A program made the translations under genes and the position numbers. This document shows, piece after piece, positions 1-7,796 of a stretch of DNA of 47,292 nt. The stretch is taken from positions 1 to 47,292 of the forward strand of contig JAJDGJ010000007.1 in NCBI GenBank assembly GCA_030265585.1, given 5' to 3'. Position 1 is the first letter of the stretch, and the number at the start of each line of letters is the position of its first letter. Source of the stretch: Erysipelotrichaceae bacterium OttesenSCG-928-M19 (GTDB lineage: Bacteria; Bacillota_I; Bacilli_A; JAJDGJ01). Below the pieces are notes generated by a model. That model ran no database searches. It was not told where the DNA came from and saw only the letters and a list, made by a program, of their open reading frames with translations.

Positions 1-672
1 TAATGGTCGATATTCACCTGGAACTAAACCATTAAGATTTAAGAAAGCATAAGCTTCACGATGTAGTTTTCTTACTGGTAAATCTACAGCTTCAAACATT
101 TTTTTAACTTGATGGTTTTTACCCTCGGCAATTATTAAACGAACCTTTGATTTTTTGTGTTTAAAATCTTTTTCTAAAATTTTAGCTTTAGCTTTTCCGG
201 TTTTTTGATTATCAATAATAACGCCTTGTTCAAGCTTTTTTATTTGTTCTGCGTTAATTAAACCATCTACAAAGGCAATATAAGTCTTTTTTATTTGAGA
301 TGAGGGATGCATCATCTCATTAGCAAACTCACCATCATTAGTTAAAATAATAATACCTGTTGTATCGTAATCTAGACGCCCTACAGGATAGAGGCGAGCT
401 GTTGAATCTATTAAATCAACAACAGTTGTTCTCTCATGTTCATCATCAGTTGAGCTTATTATTGATTTAGGTTTGTACAATAAATAATATTCCTTTTTTT
501 GAGCCTTTAATTTTTTCCCATCAATAATAACAATATCACTATCGATGACTTTATAACCAAGTTCAGTAACAATATTTCCATTAACCTTTACTTTTCCAGC
601 TGTAATTAGTTCCTCTGCTTTGCGACGTGAACAATAGCCCGATTCAGCTATTCTTTTTTGTAATCTAATCAT
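1..672 (-). CDS. rluB: 16S/23S rRNA pseudouridine synthase, RsuA/RluB family (3' end outside window)
   Basis: The frame stays open from an ATG at 672 down to base 1, giving 224 residues without a stop, so the C-terminus lies outside the window. Residues 1-60 look like an S4 RNA-binding domain (MIRLQKRIAESGYCSRRKAE). The catalytic motif GRLDYDTTG follows with the nucleophile Asp at about residue 101, and a K-x-Y/A-E-G-K-NHQVKKMF stretch typical of this family lies near residue 195. The enzyme isomerises a specific uridine of rRNA to pseudouridine. An AAGGAG ribosome binding site sits 9 bases before the ATG. In many Bacillota rluB follows scpAB. Here the ribose operon lies between them. The subfamily (RluB or RsuA/RluE-like) is not settled. 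Confidence 0.9.
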   Translation of the reverse strand, partial: MIRLQKRIAESGYCSRRKAEELITAGKVKVNGNIVTELGYKVIDSDIVIIDGKKLKAQKKEYYLLYKPKSIISSTDDEHERTTVVDLIDSTARLYPVGRLDYDTTGIIILTNDGEFANEMMHPSSQIKKTYIAFVDGLINAEQIKKLEQGVIIDNQKTGKAKAKILEKDFKHKKSKVRLIIAEGKNHQVKKMFEAVDLPVRKLHREAYAFLNLNGLVPGEYRPL

Positions 673-699
673 TTATCATTCTCCTTACACTATTCAATT

Positions 700-708
700 A
701 TTATACCA
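700..708 (-). promoter_or_regulatory. extended -10 promoter of the pseudouridine synthase gene
   Basis: On the minus strand TGG-TATAAT lies 28 bases before the ATG at 672. No good -35 box is seen, which suits an extended -10 promoter. It lies directly behind the ribose operon terminator. Confidence 0.45.
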
Positions 709-726
709 TAAAAATAAGGACAATAA

Positions 727-764
727 AAAACACATAGTTGATAGATGCTATCATTATGTGTTTT
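727..764 (-). terminator. Rho-independent terminator of the ribose operon
   Basis: A ten-base stem, AAAACACATA (727-736) against TATGTGTTTT (755-764), has an inner GATAG/CTATC stem (740-744 and 748-752). On the minus strand it is followed by a T run. It lies 17 bases after the rbsB stop and closes the operon. Confidence 0.8.
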
Positions 765-780
765 ATAATTTAATTATTTA

Positions 781-1683
781 TTATTTTAAAAAATCAGCTA
801 CATTGTCTTTATCAACTAATACTAAATCAACAGGAATAGTTGCTTCAACTGCTTCACCTTTTAATAATTGTGCTGCAACTTTGATTGCTTCTGATCCCAT
901 GATATCTGGTTGTTGAATAACTGTTGCATCTAAGTCTCCAGCTTCAATTGCTTTTAAAGCATCATCTGTTCCATCAAAGCCAACTGTTATAACATCTTTA
1001 TCTTTAATTGCCTGTAATGCTCCCAAAATCATTTCATCATTATGAGCAAATACTGCATCAAAATCTTTGTTAGCTTGTGCTAAGTTTTCCATTACAGTCA
1101 TACCTTTATCACGATTGAAGTTTGCTGTTTGTTTAGCAATTACATCTAATTTACCATCAACAGATTTATTAAATCCTTCACCACGTTCAATTGTAGCTGA
1201 AGCACCAGTTTCACCTTCTAATTCGATAACTTTACCACTACCACCAAGTTTTTCAATTAGGTATTCTCCAGCTAATGTACCACCTGCTACATTATCACTA
1301 GCGATATGAGATGATACTTCAACACCATCTGCTGATCTATCAACTGTTATTATTTTAACATCTTTGGCTTGTGCTGCTTCAATTGCTGGTTTAATTGCTG
1401 TTGAATCAACTGGATTAACAATAATTACTTTAACACCTTTATTAACTAATGTTTCAATATCAGATGTTTGTTTTGCTACATCATCCTTTGCATCTAAAAC
1501 CTCTAATGCAACATTTGCACTTTCTGCTTCTTTTTCAGCAGATTCTTTCATTGTTACAAAGAATGGGTTTGCTAGTGTTGAAATTGACATTCCAACTGGT
1601 TCTTGATCACCACTTGATGATGCTCCCCCACAACCAACAAGTAAGAATAATCCTAAAACTAATGCTAAAACTTTCTTTTTCAT
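781..1683 (-). CDS. rbsB: D-ribose ABC transporter, substrate-binding lipoprotein
   Basis: A 300-residue periplasmic-binding-protein-type protein. It starts with a lipoprotein signal peptide (MKKKVLALVLGLFLLVGC; lipobox LVGC, Cys18), so it should be lipid-anchored on the outer face of the membrane. The sugar-contact segments NPFF near residue 40, VDRS near 115 and VGFDGTDDA near 238 match the RbsB family. It captures ribose and hands it to RbsC. It is the last gene of rbsR-K-D-A-C-B, 24 bases after rbsC with its own strong AAGGAG site, which fits a binding protein made in excess. Other sugars bound by this subfamily (allose, galactose) cannot be ruled out, but RbsD and RbsK in the operon favour ribose. 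Confidence 0.95.
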   Translation of the reverse strand: MKKKVLALVLGLFLLVGCGGASSSGDQEPVGMSISTLANPFFVTMKESAEKEAESANVALEVLDAKDDVAKQTSDIETLVNKGVKVIIVNPVDSTAIKPAIEAAQAKDVKIITVDRSADGVEVSSHIASDNVAGGTLAGEYLIEKLGGSGKVIELEGETGASATIERGEGFNKSVDGKLDVIAKQTANFNRDKGMTVMENLAQANKDFDAVFAHNDEMILGALQAIKDKDVITVGFDGTDDALKAIEAGDLDATVIQQPDIMGSEAIKVAAQLLKGEAVEATIPVDLVLVDKDNVADFLK

Positions 1684-1707
1684 CTTAATAATCTCCTTTT
1701 TTATTTT

Positions 1708-2640
1708 TTAATCTTGTTTAAATCGATCCATTAATACTGCTAATAGAATCACCGCCCCCTTTACAATATCTTGATAATCTGATTGAACTTGCATTAAATT
1801 CAATCCATTTCCTAAAACACCTATGATTAAAACCCCAATAAATGTTCCTGAGATTTTTCCTTTACCACCAACTAAACTTGTACCACCAATTACAACTGCA
1901 GCAATAGCATCCAACTCAAAGCCTTTTCCAAGCAATGGTTGTGCACTACCTAATCTCGATGCCAAAATAATACCTGATAAGGCACAAGCAACACCAATTA
2001 AACCATAAATTATTATTTTAGCGCGATCAGTTTTTATTCCTGACAAACGTGCCACTTCTTCATTACCACCAATTCCATATACTTTCTTGCCAAATTTAGT
2101 TTTTTCTAAAACGATCCAAAAAATTATATAAACGATAATTAAAATAATTACAGGCGTTGGAATTCCTAAAATATAGCCTTGTCCAAGCTTAGTAAATAGC
2201 TCACTATCACTAGCAACTGATACTGGTTTATTACCAGAAATAACTAACGTTAAACCACGTAGTATTGTCATACTTGCTAAAGTAACAATAAATGGTTGCA
2301 ATTTCATTTTTGCAATAAAGAAACCATTAAAGACACCTGCTAAGCCACCAATGATTAGTCCAATTATGATAGCAATAGGAATAGGCAAATTAGAATTGAT
2401 TAAAATTACTGTGGCCATTGAACTAAAACCTAAAATTGAACCAACTGACAAATCTATTCCCCCTGTTAGAATAACAAAAGTCATTCCCCCAGCTATTAAA
2501 CCATTAATTGAAATTTGTCTTAAAACTTGCAATAAATTATCTGTTGTTAAAAAGCTACTTGACATAAAACTCAAAGCAATGAATAAAACAGCAAAGGCAA
2601 TTAATGCTGTATATCTACTTATATCCTTATTTTTAAACAT
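1708..2640 (-). CDS. rbsC: D-ribose ABC transporter, permease
   Basis: A 310-residue, very hydrophobic protein with about eight to ten membrane helices, of the usual length for RbsC (BPD_transp_2 family). The segment GGIDLSVGSILG near residue 60 and the cytoplasmic-loop region GGNEEVARLSG near 190 are family hallmarks. GGTSLVGGKG near 250 also fits. It forms the membrane channel for ribose together with the ATPase RbsA. The start codon overlaps the rbsA stop by 8 bases, with GGGAGG just upstream, implying translational coupling. Confidence 0.95.
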   Translation of the reverse strand: MFKNKDISRYTALIAFAVLFIALSFMSSSFLTTDNLLQVLRQISINGLIAGGMTFVILTGGIDLSVGSILGFSSMATVILINSNLPIPIAIIIGLIIGGLAGVFNGFFIAKMKLQPFIVTLASMTILRGLTLVISGNKPVSVASDSELFTKLGQGYILGIPTPVIILIIVYIIFWIVLEKTKFGKKVYGIGGNEEVARLSGIKTDRAKIIIYGLIGVACALSGIILASRLGSAQPLLGKGFELDAIAAVVIGGTSLVGGKGKISGTFIGVLIIGVLGNGLNLMQVQSDYQDIVKGAVILLAVLMDRFKQD

Positions 2641-4117
2641 TGTTATTACCTCCCGTTGCTAATTTCATAACATTTTCTTGACTAGCTTCTTCTCTATTTA
2701 AAATATCAACTAAACGACCTTCGTGCATTACAGCAACGCGATCGGACATCCCTAAAACTTCAGGCATTTCCGATGAGACAAGAATAATTGAAATACCTTC
2801 TTCTTCACATAGCTCTTTCATAATAGAATATATTTCTTGTTTTGCACCAACATCAACACCACGTGTAGGTTCATCCATAATCAAGATACTTGGATTAATG
2901 TTAAGCCATTTACCAATTACTACTTTTTGTTGATTACCACCACTCATTTTTTTTAATAGGTGCTGAAGTCCTGAACATTTTATTTTTAAAAGTTCAATAT
3001 ATTCTGTAGTTACTTGATTTTGCATCTTATTACTGATTCGACCCTTTTTAGCAATTGAATCATAATTAGTCATTATAATATTATCCTTAATATTAAACTC
3101 TGTTATAATGCCTTCATTTTTACGATCTTCTGTAATAAAAGCTATTTTGTTTTTTATGCTATCTTCAATACGATTTTTTATTTTCTTACCATTGACAATA
3201 ATACTACCTTCATCATAGGGATCTGAACCAAAAACACCATGCATAACCTCAGTTCGACCTGCTCCCATCAAACCAGCAAAACCTAAAATCTCACCTTTAT
3301 GTAATTCAAAACTAACATCTTGATACTTATTTATTTTAGAAATATTATTAACTTGAAGTACAATATCATCTTGATAAGGCAATTTCTTTGGATAAATATC
3401 TACTATTTCACGACCAACCATTAATCTAATAACATCATTTCTAGTTGTCTGTTCACTCATTAATGTTTCAATAAAACTGCCATCTCTTAAAACTGATATT
3501 TTATCACACAACATAAAGACTTCTTCAATGCGATGCGAGATATAAATAATTCCAATACCTTGCTTTTTTAAATTGTTAATTATTTCAAAAAGCTTAACTG
3601 TTTCTTTTTCCGATAGTGCTGCTGTTGGTTCATCCATAATAATTAACTTAGCATGTTCCTTTAGTGCTTTAGCAATTTCAATAATCTGTTGTTGTCCAAC
3701 CGAGTATTGTCCTGCTTCTTTAGTTACATCAATATCTAAGCCAAGTTCATTTAAAAGACTTCTAGCTTGTTGATCCATTTCTTTTTGTTTAACAAAGATT
3801 CCTTTTGTTATTTCTTTATTTAAAAAGATATTATCAGTTACTGAAATAAAAGGTAAAATATTTAATTCTTGATGAATAAAAATGATTCCATCTTTTTCAG
3901 CCTCTTTAGGATGAGTATATTTTTTTTCTATACCATCAACAATAACTTGACCTTCATCACTTTGATAGACCCCAGTTAATATTTTCATTAATGTTGATTT
4001 ACCTGCTCCATTTTCACCCATTAAGGCATGGATTTTACCATCAATCGTAAAACTTATGTCATTTAATACTTGCACACCATTAAAAGACTTATTTATTCCT
4101 TTAAACTCAACTTTCAT
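2633..4117 (-). CDS. rbsA: D-ribose ABC transporter, double-domain ATPase
   Basis: A 494-residue protein with two fused ABC domains, as in all sugar ATPases of the RbsA/MglA type. The first half has Walker A GENGAGKST (34-42), a signature SVGQQQ near 140 and Walker B LIIMDEPTAAL near 160. The second half has the degenerate Walker A GLMGAGRTE near 283, the canonical signature SGGNQQK near 390 and ILIMDEPTRGVD near 410. It powers ribose import through RbsC. Its ATG overlaps the rbsD stop by one base (TAATG) and its end overlaps rbsC by 8 bases, so the operon is tightly coupled. Confidence 0.95.
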   Translation of the reverse strand: MKVEFKGINKSFNGVQVLNDISFTIDGKIHALMGENGAGKSTLMKILTGVYQSDEGQVIVDGIEKKYTHPKEAEKDGIIFIHQELNILPFISVTDNIFLNKEITKGIFVKQKEMDQQARSLLNELGLDIDVTKEAGQYSVGQQQIIEIAKALKEHAKLIIMDEPTAALSEKETVKLFEIINNLKKQGIGIIYISHRIEEVFMLCDKISVLRDGSFIETLMSEQTTRNDVIRLMVGREIVDIYPKKLPYQDDIVLQVNNISKINKYQDVSFELHKGEILGFAGLMGAGRTEVMHGVFGSDPYDEGSIIVNGKKIKNRIEDSIKNKIAFITEDRKNEGIITEFNIKDNIIMTNYDSIAKKGRISNKMQNQVTTEYIELLKIKCSGLQHLLKKMSGGNQQKVVIGKWLNINPSILIMDEPTRGVDVGAKQEIYSIMKELCEEEGISIILVSSEMPEVLGMSDRVAVMHEGRLVDILNREEASQENVMKLATGGNNNV

Positions 4118-4518
4118 TAAAAGATGACACCACCTTGTAATATGATATTAGCATATGGATTTGCTTCACCTGTTCTAATAATCAATTGACAATCTTTAGT
4201 CATTACTTTAAATTCTTCATGACTTACAAATGTATGAGGTAAGTCTTTTAAAGCATTGTTTTCAATTTCATTAACTAATTTCTTATTTTTTTCTTTTATT
4301 TCACTAGCAAGAACATAACTTTCAATTTGCATTTCCTCAATGATTACTTGTAAAACATCCATAAATGAAGGAATACCAATTTTAAGAGTTAAATCAACTA
4401 CTTTAATGCCTTTAGGTAAAGGCAAACCACAATCGCCAATGCAAATTGTATCAGTATGACCTAATTTACCTAGAACATCATTAATTTCTCTATTTAAGAT
4501 TCCATTTTTTTTCATCAC
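4117..4518 (-). CDS. rbsD: D-ribose pyranase
   Basis: A 133-residue RbsD/FucU family protein. It converts the beta-pyranose to the beta-furanose form of D-ribose, the form used by ribokinase. The N-terminal block ILNREINDVLGKLGHTD carries the conserved catalytic His near residue 20, followed by GDCGLPLP. The C-terminal TGEANPYANIIL block also matches. It overlaps the end of rbsK by 29 bases. The second Met (codon 2) is an equally good start and would align better with E. coli RbsD, so the first codon is uncertain by one residue. Confidence 0.93.
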   Translation of the reverse strand: MMKKNGILNREINDVLGKLGHTDTICIGDCGLPLPKGIKVVDLTLKIGIPSFMDVLQVIIEEMQIESYVLASEIKEKNKKLVNEIENNALKDLPHTFVSHEEFKVMTKDCQLIIRTGEANPYANIILQGGVIF

Positions 4519-5374
4519 TTATCTCCTCTTTCTTTGGCATACCAGCTTGAGCTCCAATTTTTTTGATTGATAAAGTTGCTCCGCTTACTGCTCTTTGCAA
4601 TGCTTTATGAAGGGTATAGTTCTCTGCTAAGCTAGCAGCTAAAATTCCATTCAATGTATCTCCGGCACCAGTAGTATCAATTGCTTTTGTAGGTTGTGGT
4701 GCAATATTAACTACTTCATTATCATAATATAAGATACCTTCTTTACCAACTGTGATAATAACCTTTCTAGGATATTTTTTAACAATTTCATTATAGTTAC
4801 TACTTTCAAAAATTTCTGAAGCCTCTGTTTCATTCGGTGTAAAGTAGCTAACTTTTTCTAACAATTTCAAATCAATTTTTCGTGCTGGAGCTGGATTATA
4901 GATTAGAGTAATTTCGTTTTTATAACAATAATCAATAATATATTCATTAGTTTCTTGTTTTATTTCATTTTGGATAACAACAATACTATCATTTAATAAA
5001 TATTCATACTTTTTTATATAGTCAATATCAATATCATTATTTGCACCTGGTATTACAACGATAGTATTATCGTTTTCAACGATTGTTATAATAGCGGTAC
5101 CGGTTTCAGTATTAGTCTCTTTCAACTGCGAAATATCAATATTTTCTTTACTGATAAAATCCTTTAAAAAAGCACTGTTACTACCACAGCCAAATGAGCC
5201 TAAAAAGATTACATTTTCACAAACTCTAGCTGCAGCTACTGCTTGATTCAAACCTTTACCTCCAGGTAAACGCTGTAAATCATTGCCAAAAATTGTTTCA
5301 CCTAATTGGGGAAGTCTTGTTACTTGATAAACTAAATCAATATTTGAACTACCTATTACAACTACTTGTTTCAT
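4490..5374 (-). CDS. rbsK: Ribokinase
   Basis: A 294-residue PfkB-family sugar kinase that phosphorylates ribose to ribose 5-phosphate in the cytoplasm. The N-terminal GSSNIDLVYQV block, the di-glycine sugar-binding motif GGKGLNQAVAAAR near residue 40, and the C-terminal ATP/catalytic motif DTTGAGDTLNG near residue 236 (catalytic Asp in GAGD) are all present. It starts on an ATGA overlap with the rbsR stop, so translation is coupled to the regulator. It lies between rbsR and rbsD, the same order as in Bacillus subtilis. Confidence 0.96.
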   Translation of the reverse strand: MKQVVVIGSSNIDLVYQVTRLPQLGETIFGNDLQRLPGGKGLNQAVAAARVCENVIFLGSFGCGSNSAFLKDFISKENIDISQLKETNTETGTAIITIVENDNTIVVIPGANNDIDIDYIKKYEYLLNDSIVVIQNEIKQETNEYIIDYCYKNEITLIYNPAPARKIDLKLLEKVSYFTPNETEASEIFESSNYNEIVKKYPRKVIITVGKEGILYYDNEVVNIAPQPTKAIDTTGAGDTLNGILAASLAENYTLHKALQRAVSGATLSIKKIGAQAGMPKKEEISDEKKWNLK

Positions 5375-6291
5375 TCATTAATCGCCTCAATATCTAAAAT
5401 TGTTGTTTCTTTAATGTTATCCCAATTAATAACTTTTTGATAAGCTAAAGTAGCTAGATCGTTAATGGGCTGTCTAATAGTAAAAATATCATCTAAAAGA
5501 AAATTATTTAAATAGGTTCCATCTACTGTTACTTTGACAATATCATCTCTAAGCTTATTCTTTAAGACACCAAAAGCTATTATCTCATTACCCATACAAA
5601 TACCATCAAAATTATTTAAATCAAGTTCCTTAATATCTTCATATACTTTATAGACGTCTGCAAATGAAGAACTAATTACTGTATAGTTCATATTTTTCTT
5701 AAGAGCCTCTTTAATAAAGGCTTCGCGACGCTTTATGGTTGTATCTAAAGTACTATCACCTTCAATTAATAAAATATTAGATACTTTTTTATCAAAGAAA
5801 TAATTAATAATTTTTTTACCAATTGCCTTATTATCTGCTTGAATATTTTTTATCGAAGTTTTTAAATAACGATCAATAGTAACAATAGGAATTAAATAGT
5901 CTTTTAGATCAGTCTTATTAGAAACTGGTGCTAATACAATACCTTGAACATTAAAGTTATTACATATCTCAATTGCTTTAGCTTCAATTTCACTATTATT
6001 ATCAGATGAAAAAATTAAACAGCTTATATTGTCTGCAAAAGCAGTTCTTTCAATTGTATTAACTATCTCACTAAAAAAAGGATTTAATAAATCAGGAACA
6101 ATGACACCAATAATATCACTTTTCTGATTTGATAATCCTTGCGCTACACGATTAGGGGTAAAATTTAAATCAGAGATAGCTTTATCAATCTTTTTGGCAT
6201 TGTTACTAGCTACCTTTTTACCATTTATATAACGTGAAACAGTTGCTTTTGAAACAAAAGCTTTTTTTGCGACATCATTAATTGTTGCCAT
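5371..6291 (-). CDS. rbsR: LacI-family ribose operon repressor
   Basis: A 306-residue LacI/GalR regulator. The N-terminus MATINDVAKKAFVSKATVSR is a classical LacI helix-turn-helix, followed by the hinge helix around PNRVAQGLS and a periplasmic-binding-protein-like effector domain (GVIVPDLLNPFFSEIV). As first gene of the ribose operon it most likely represses the operon in the absence of ribose (inference from context). An AACCGGTT palindrome lies just downstream of the promoter -10 and is the probable operator. The gene ends with TGA inside an ATGA overlap with rbsK. The RBS is GAGGTG, 5 bases before ATG. Confidence 0.93.
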   Translation of the reverse strand: MATINDVAKKAFVSKATVSRYINGKKVASNNAKKIDKAISDLNFTPNRVAQGLSNQKSDIIGVIVPDLLNPFFSEIVNTIERTAFADNISCLIFSSDNNSEIEAKAIEICNNFNVQGIVLAPVSNKTDLKDYLIPIVTIDRYLKTSIKNIQADNKAIGKKIINYFFDKKVSNILLIEGDSTLDTTIKRREAFIKEALKKNMNYTVISSSFADVYKVYEDIKELDLNNFDGICMGNEIIAFGVLKNKLRDDIVKVTVDGTYLNNFLLDDIFTIRQPINDLATLAYQKVINWDNIKETTILDIEAINE

Positions 6292-6304
6292 TACTTCACC
6301 TCAA

Positions 6305-6318
6305 TGTAACCGGTTTTA
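6305..6318. promoter_or_regulatory. Operator-like palindrome (RbsR site and/or cre)
   Basis: TGTAACCGGTTTTA centres on the perfect palindrome AACCGGTT (6308-6315), 8 bases downstream of the -10 box and so near the transcription start. LacI-family operators have such a CG-centred form. The 14-mer also matches the CcpA cre consensus TGWAANCGNTNWCA at all but one position. Whether RbsR, CcpA or both bind is not decidable from sequence. Confidence 0.65.
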
Positions 6319-6325
6319 TAAATTA

Positions 6326-6354
6326 ATGATAGCATAACAAAAATATGATTTCAA
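6326..6354 (-). promoter_or_regulatory. Promoter of the rbs operon
   Basis: Minus strand: -35 TTGAAA (6349-6354), 17-base spacer, -10 TATCAT (6326-6331) preceded by an extended TGC. It is 35 bases upstream of the rbsR ATG and abuts the AACCGGTT palindrome. Confidence 0.75.
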
Positions 6355-6386
6355 TAAAAAAAAGAAGATAAACAAAATTATCTTCT
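6355..6386 (-). terminator. Terminator of scpAB
   Basis: Stem AGAAGATA (6363-6370) against TATCTTCT (6379-6386) with an 8-base loop, followed on the minus strand by seven or more Ts. The stem overlaps the scpB stop codon, and the T run reaches the rbs -35 box. Confidence 0.75.
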
Positions 6387-6957
6387 AATCTTCTTCTTTT
6401 TCTTCAACAAATCTTGTGGCGAAAATATCCTTTTCGTCTTCATCTAATTCAATGTTTGCTAATTCTGGTAATTCATCTAGACTAGTTAAATTAAAGACAT
6501 CTAAGAAGTCATCAGTTATTGCATATAACATTGGTCGTCCAATAGTATCTTTTCTTCCAACTTCTTTTACTAGAGAGCGAGCCACCAATTTTCTAACCAT
6601 ATTATCGCTATTAACACCTCTAATATTCTCAATATCTAAACGTGTGATTGGTTGATTGTAAGCAATAATAGCCAATGTTTCCAAAGCAGCATTAGAAAAG
6701 ATAAAATTGCTTGGATTAGCAACTAGTTTTTGGTAATATTCAAAATGTTCTGGTTTAGTACTCATTTTATATTTATTACCTAAACTTACTAACATTAAGC
6801 CACGATCAGCACTTTTTAAACTATCTTTTATTTGTGAAATTAAGCCTGTTATCTCATCATCATCAATATCTAAAACAGTCTTGATACTTTCATTATCAAT
6901 TCCCTCATCACCAGCTAAAAATAACAAACCTTCCAAAACAGCAATATTATTATCCAT
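6385..6957 (-). CDS. scpB: Segregation and condensation protein B
   Basis: A 190-residue ScpB, the winged-helix kleisin-associated subunit of the SMC-ScpA-ScpB condensin that compacts and segregates the nucleoid. The family block from EGLLFLAGDEGI through the central IAYNQPITRLDIENIRGVNSD to GRKDTIGRPMLYAITDDFL near residue 150 is intact. The C-terminus is acidic. It overlaps scpA by one base (TAATG). It is the last gene of a two-gene operon with its own terminator. Confidence 0.95.
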   Translation of the reverse strand: MDNNIAVLEGLLFLAGDEGIDNESIKTVLDIDDDEITGLISQIKDSLKSADRGLMLVSLGNKYKMSTKPEHFEYYQKLVANPSNFIFSNAALETLAIIAYNQPITRLDIENIRGVNSDNMVRKLVARSLVKEVGRKDTIGRPMLYAITDDFLDVFNLTSLDELPELANIELDEDEKDIFATRFVEEKEED

Positions 6958-7688
6958 TAAATCACTCCATTCACATATATTTTATCAAAATTATCATCTT
7001 GTTTAATTTTAATTAAATTTCTTTTACTTAAATCTAACATCGCCAAAAAAGTTACTATTAAATATGACTTTGTTGGCTGATCAATTAAGTCATCCAATAA
7101 GATTGAGCTTTTATTACTCTTGTTTATTTGTTCAAGTAAGCTTTCACAACGTCTCTCAACTGATATCTCAGTATTTTCAAAAACTGATGTTAATGGCTGA
7201 CGAAACTTTAGTCTTTGTAGCATTTTATCCATCGATCTAACTAAATCAAATAATTCAATATTTTCTGGTAGCTCAACCATGGCTTCTTCTGGTTTAAAGT
7301 CAGATAAGTCTTCTAAAGGTTTAGTATAAAAGAGATTTCTTTCCTCATTATATTCACGAAACTTTTCACTAACCTCTTTATATTTTTTGTATTCTAATAA
7401 ACGCTTAATTAACTGTTCTTCAGCACTTTCTTGATATTCATCATCAATATCAATTTCAGGTTTTGGAAGTAAAGATTTTGATTTAATTTCAAGCAAAGTT
7501 GTCGCCATTACTAAAAAATCACTGGCAATTTCAAGATTAATGCTTTTAGCGTCTTCAATTATTGTTAAATATTGATCTATTAAAGTTGTTAATTCAATAT
7601 CAAAAATACTCATCTTATTCTCTTTAATAAGATGTAATAATAAATCCAATGAACCTTCAAAATCATTAATCTTAAATGTTGTTTCCAT
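6957..7688 (-). CDS. scpA: Segregation and condensation protein A (kleisin)
   Basis: A 243-residue ScpA. The N-terminal block FEGSLDLLLHLIKENKMSIFD is the SMC-contacting helical domain. The DFLVMATTLLEIKSKSLLP segment near residue 80 is diagnostic, and a C-terminal winged helix follows (FLAMLDLSKRNLIKIKQDD). It bridges the SMC heads and recruits ScpB. GAGGTG lies 6 bases before the ATG. Directly coupled to scpB. Confidence 0.95.
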   Translation of the reverse strand: METTFKINDFEGSLDLLLHLIKENKMSIFDIELTTLIDQYLTIIEDAKSINLEIASDFLVMATTLLEIKSKSLLPKPEIDIDDEYQESAEEQLIKRLLEYKKYKEVSEKFREYNEERNLFYTKPLEDLSDFKPEEAMVELPENIELFDLVRSMDKMLQRLKFRQPLTSVFENTEISVERRCESLLEQINKSNKSSILLDDLIDQPTKSYLIVTFLAMLDLSKRNLIKIKQDDNFDKIYVNGVI

Positions 7689-7708
7689 TTACTTCACCTC
7701 ACCGTAAT

Positions 7709-7717
7709 ATTATAGCA
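7709..7717 (-). promoter_or_regulatory. Extended -10 promoter of scpAB
   Basis: Minus strand TGC-TATAAT lies 21 bases before the scpA ATG, without a recognisable -35 at the right distance. Confidence 0.5.
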
Positions 7718-7764
7718 TATTTTTAAAAAAATGTACTATTACCTGTCAATGAATTTAGCTTATT

Positions 7765-7791
7765 AAATAAAAAAGCATCCATAATGGATGC
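7765..7791 (-). terminator. Terminator of feoAB
   Basis: Stem GCATCC (7775-7780) with GGATGC (7786-7791), extendable into the loop, then a minus-strand run of six Ts. It starts 6 bases after the feoB stop. Confidence 0.8.
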
Positions 7792-7796
7792 AATTG

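Noticed and set aside
1067-1606. Plus-strand open frames opposite rbsB
   Set aside because: Compositional shadows of a well-supported gene; no homology pattern or RBS.
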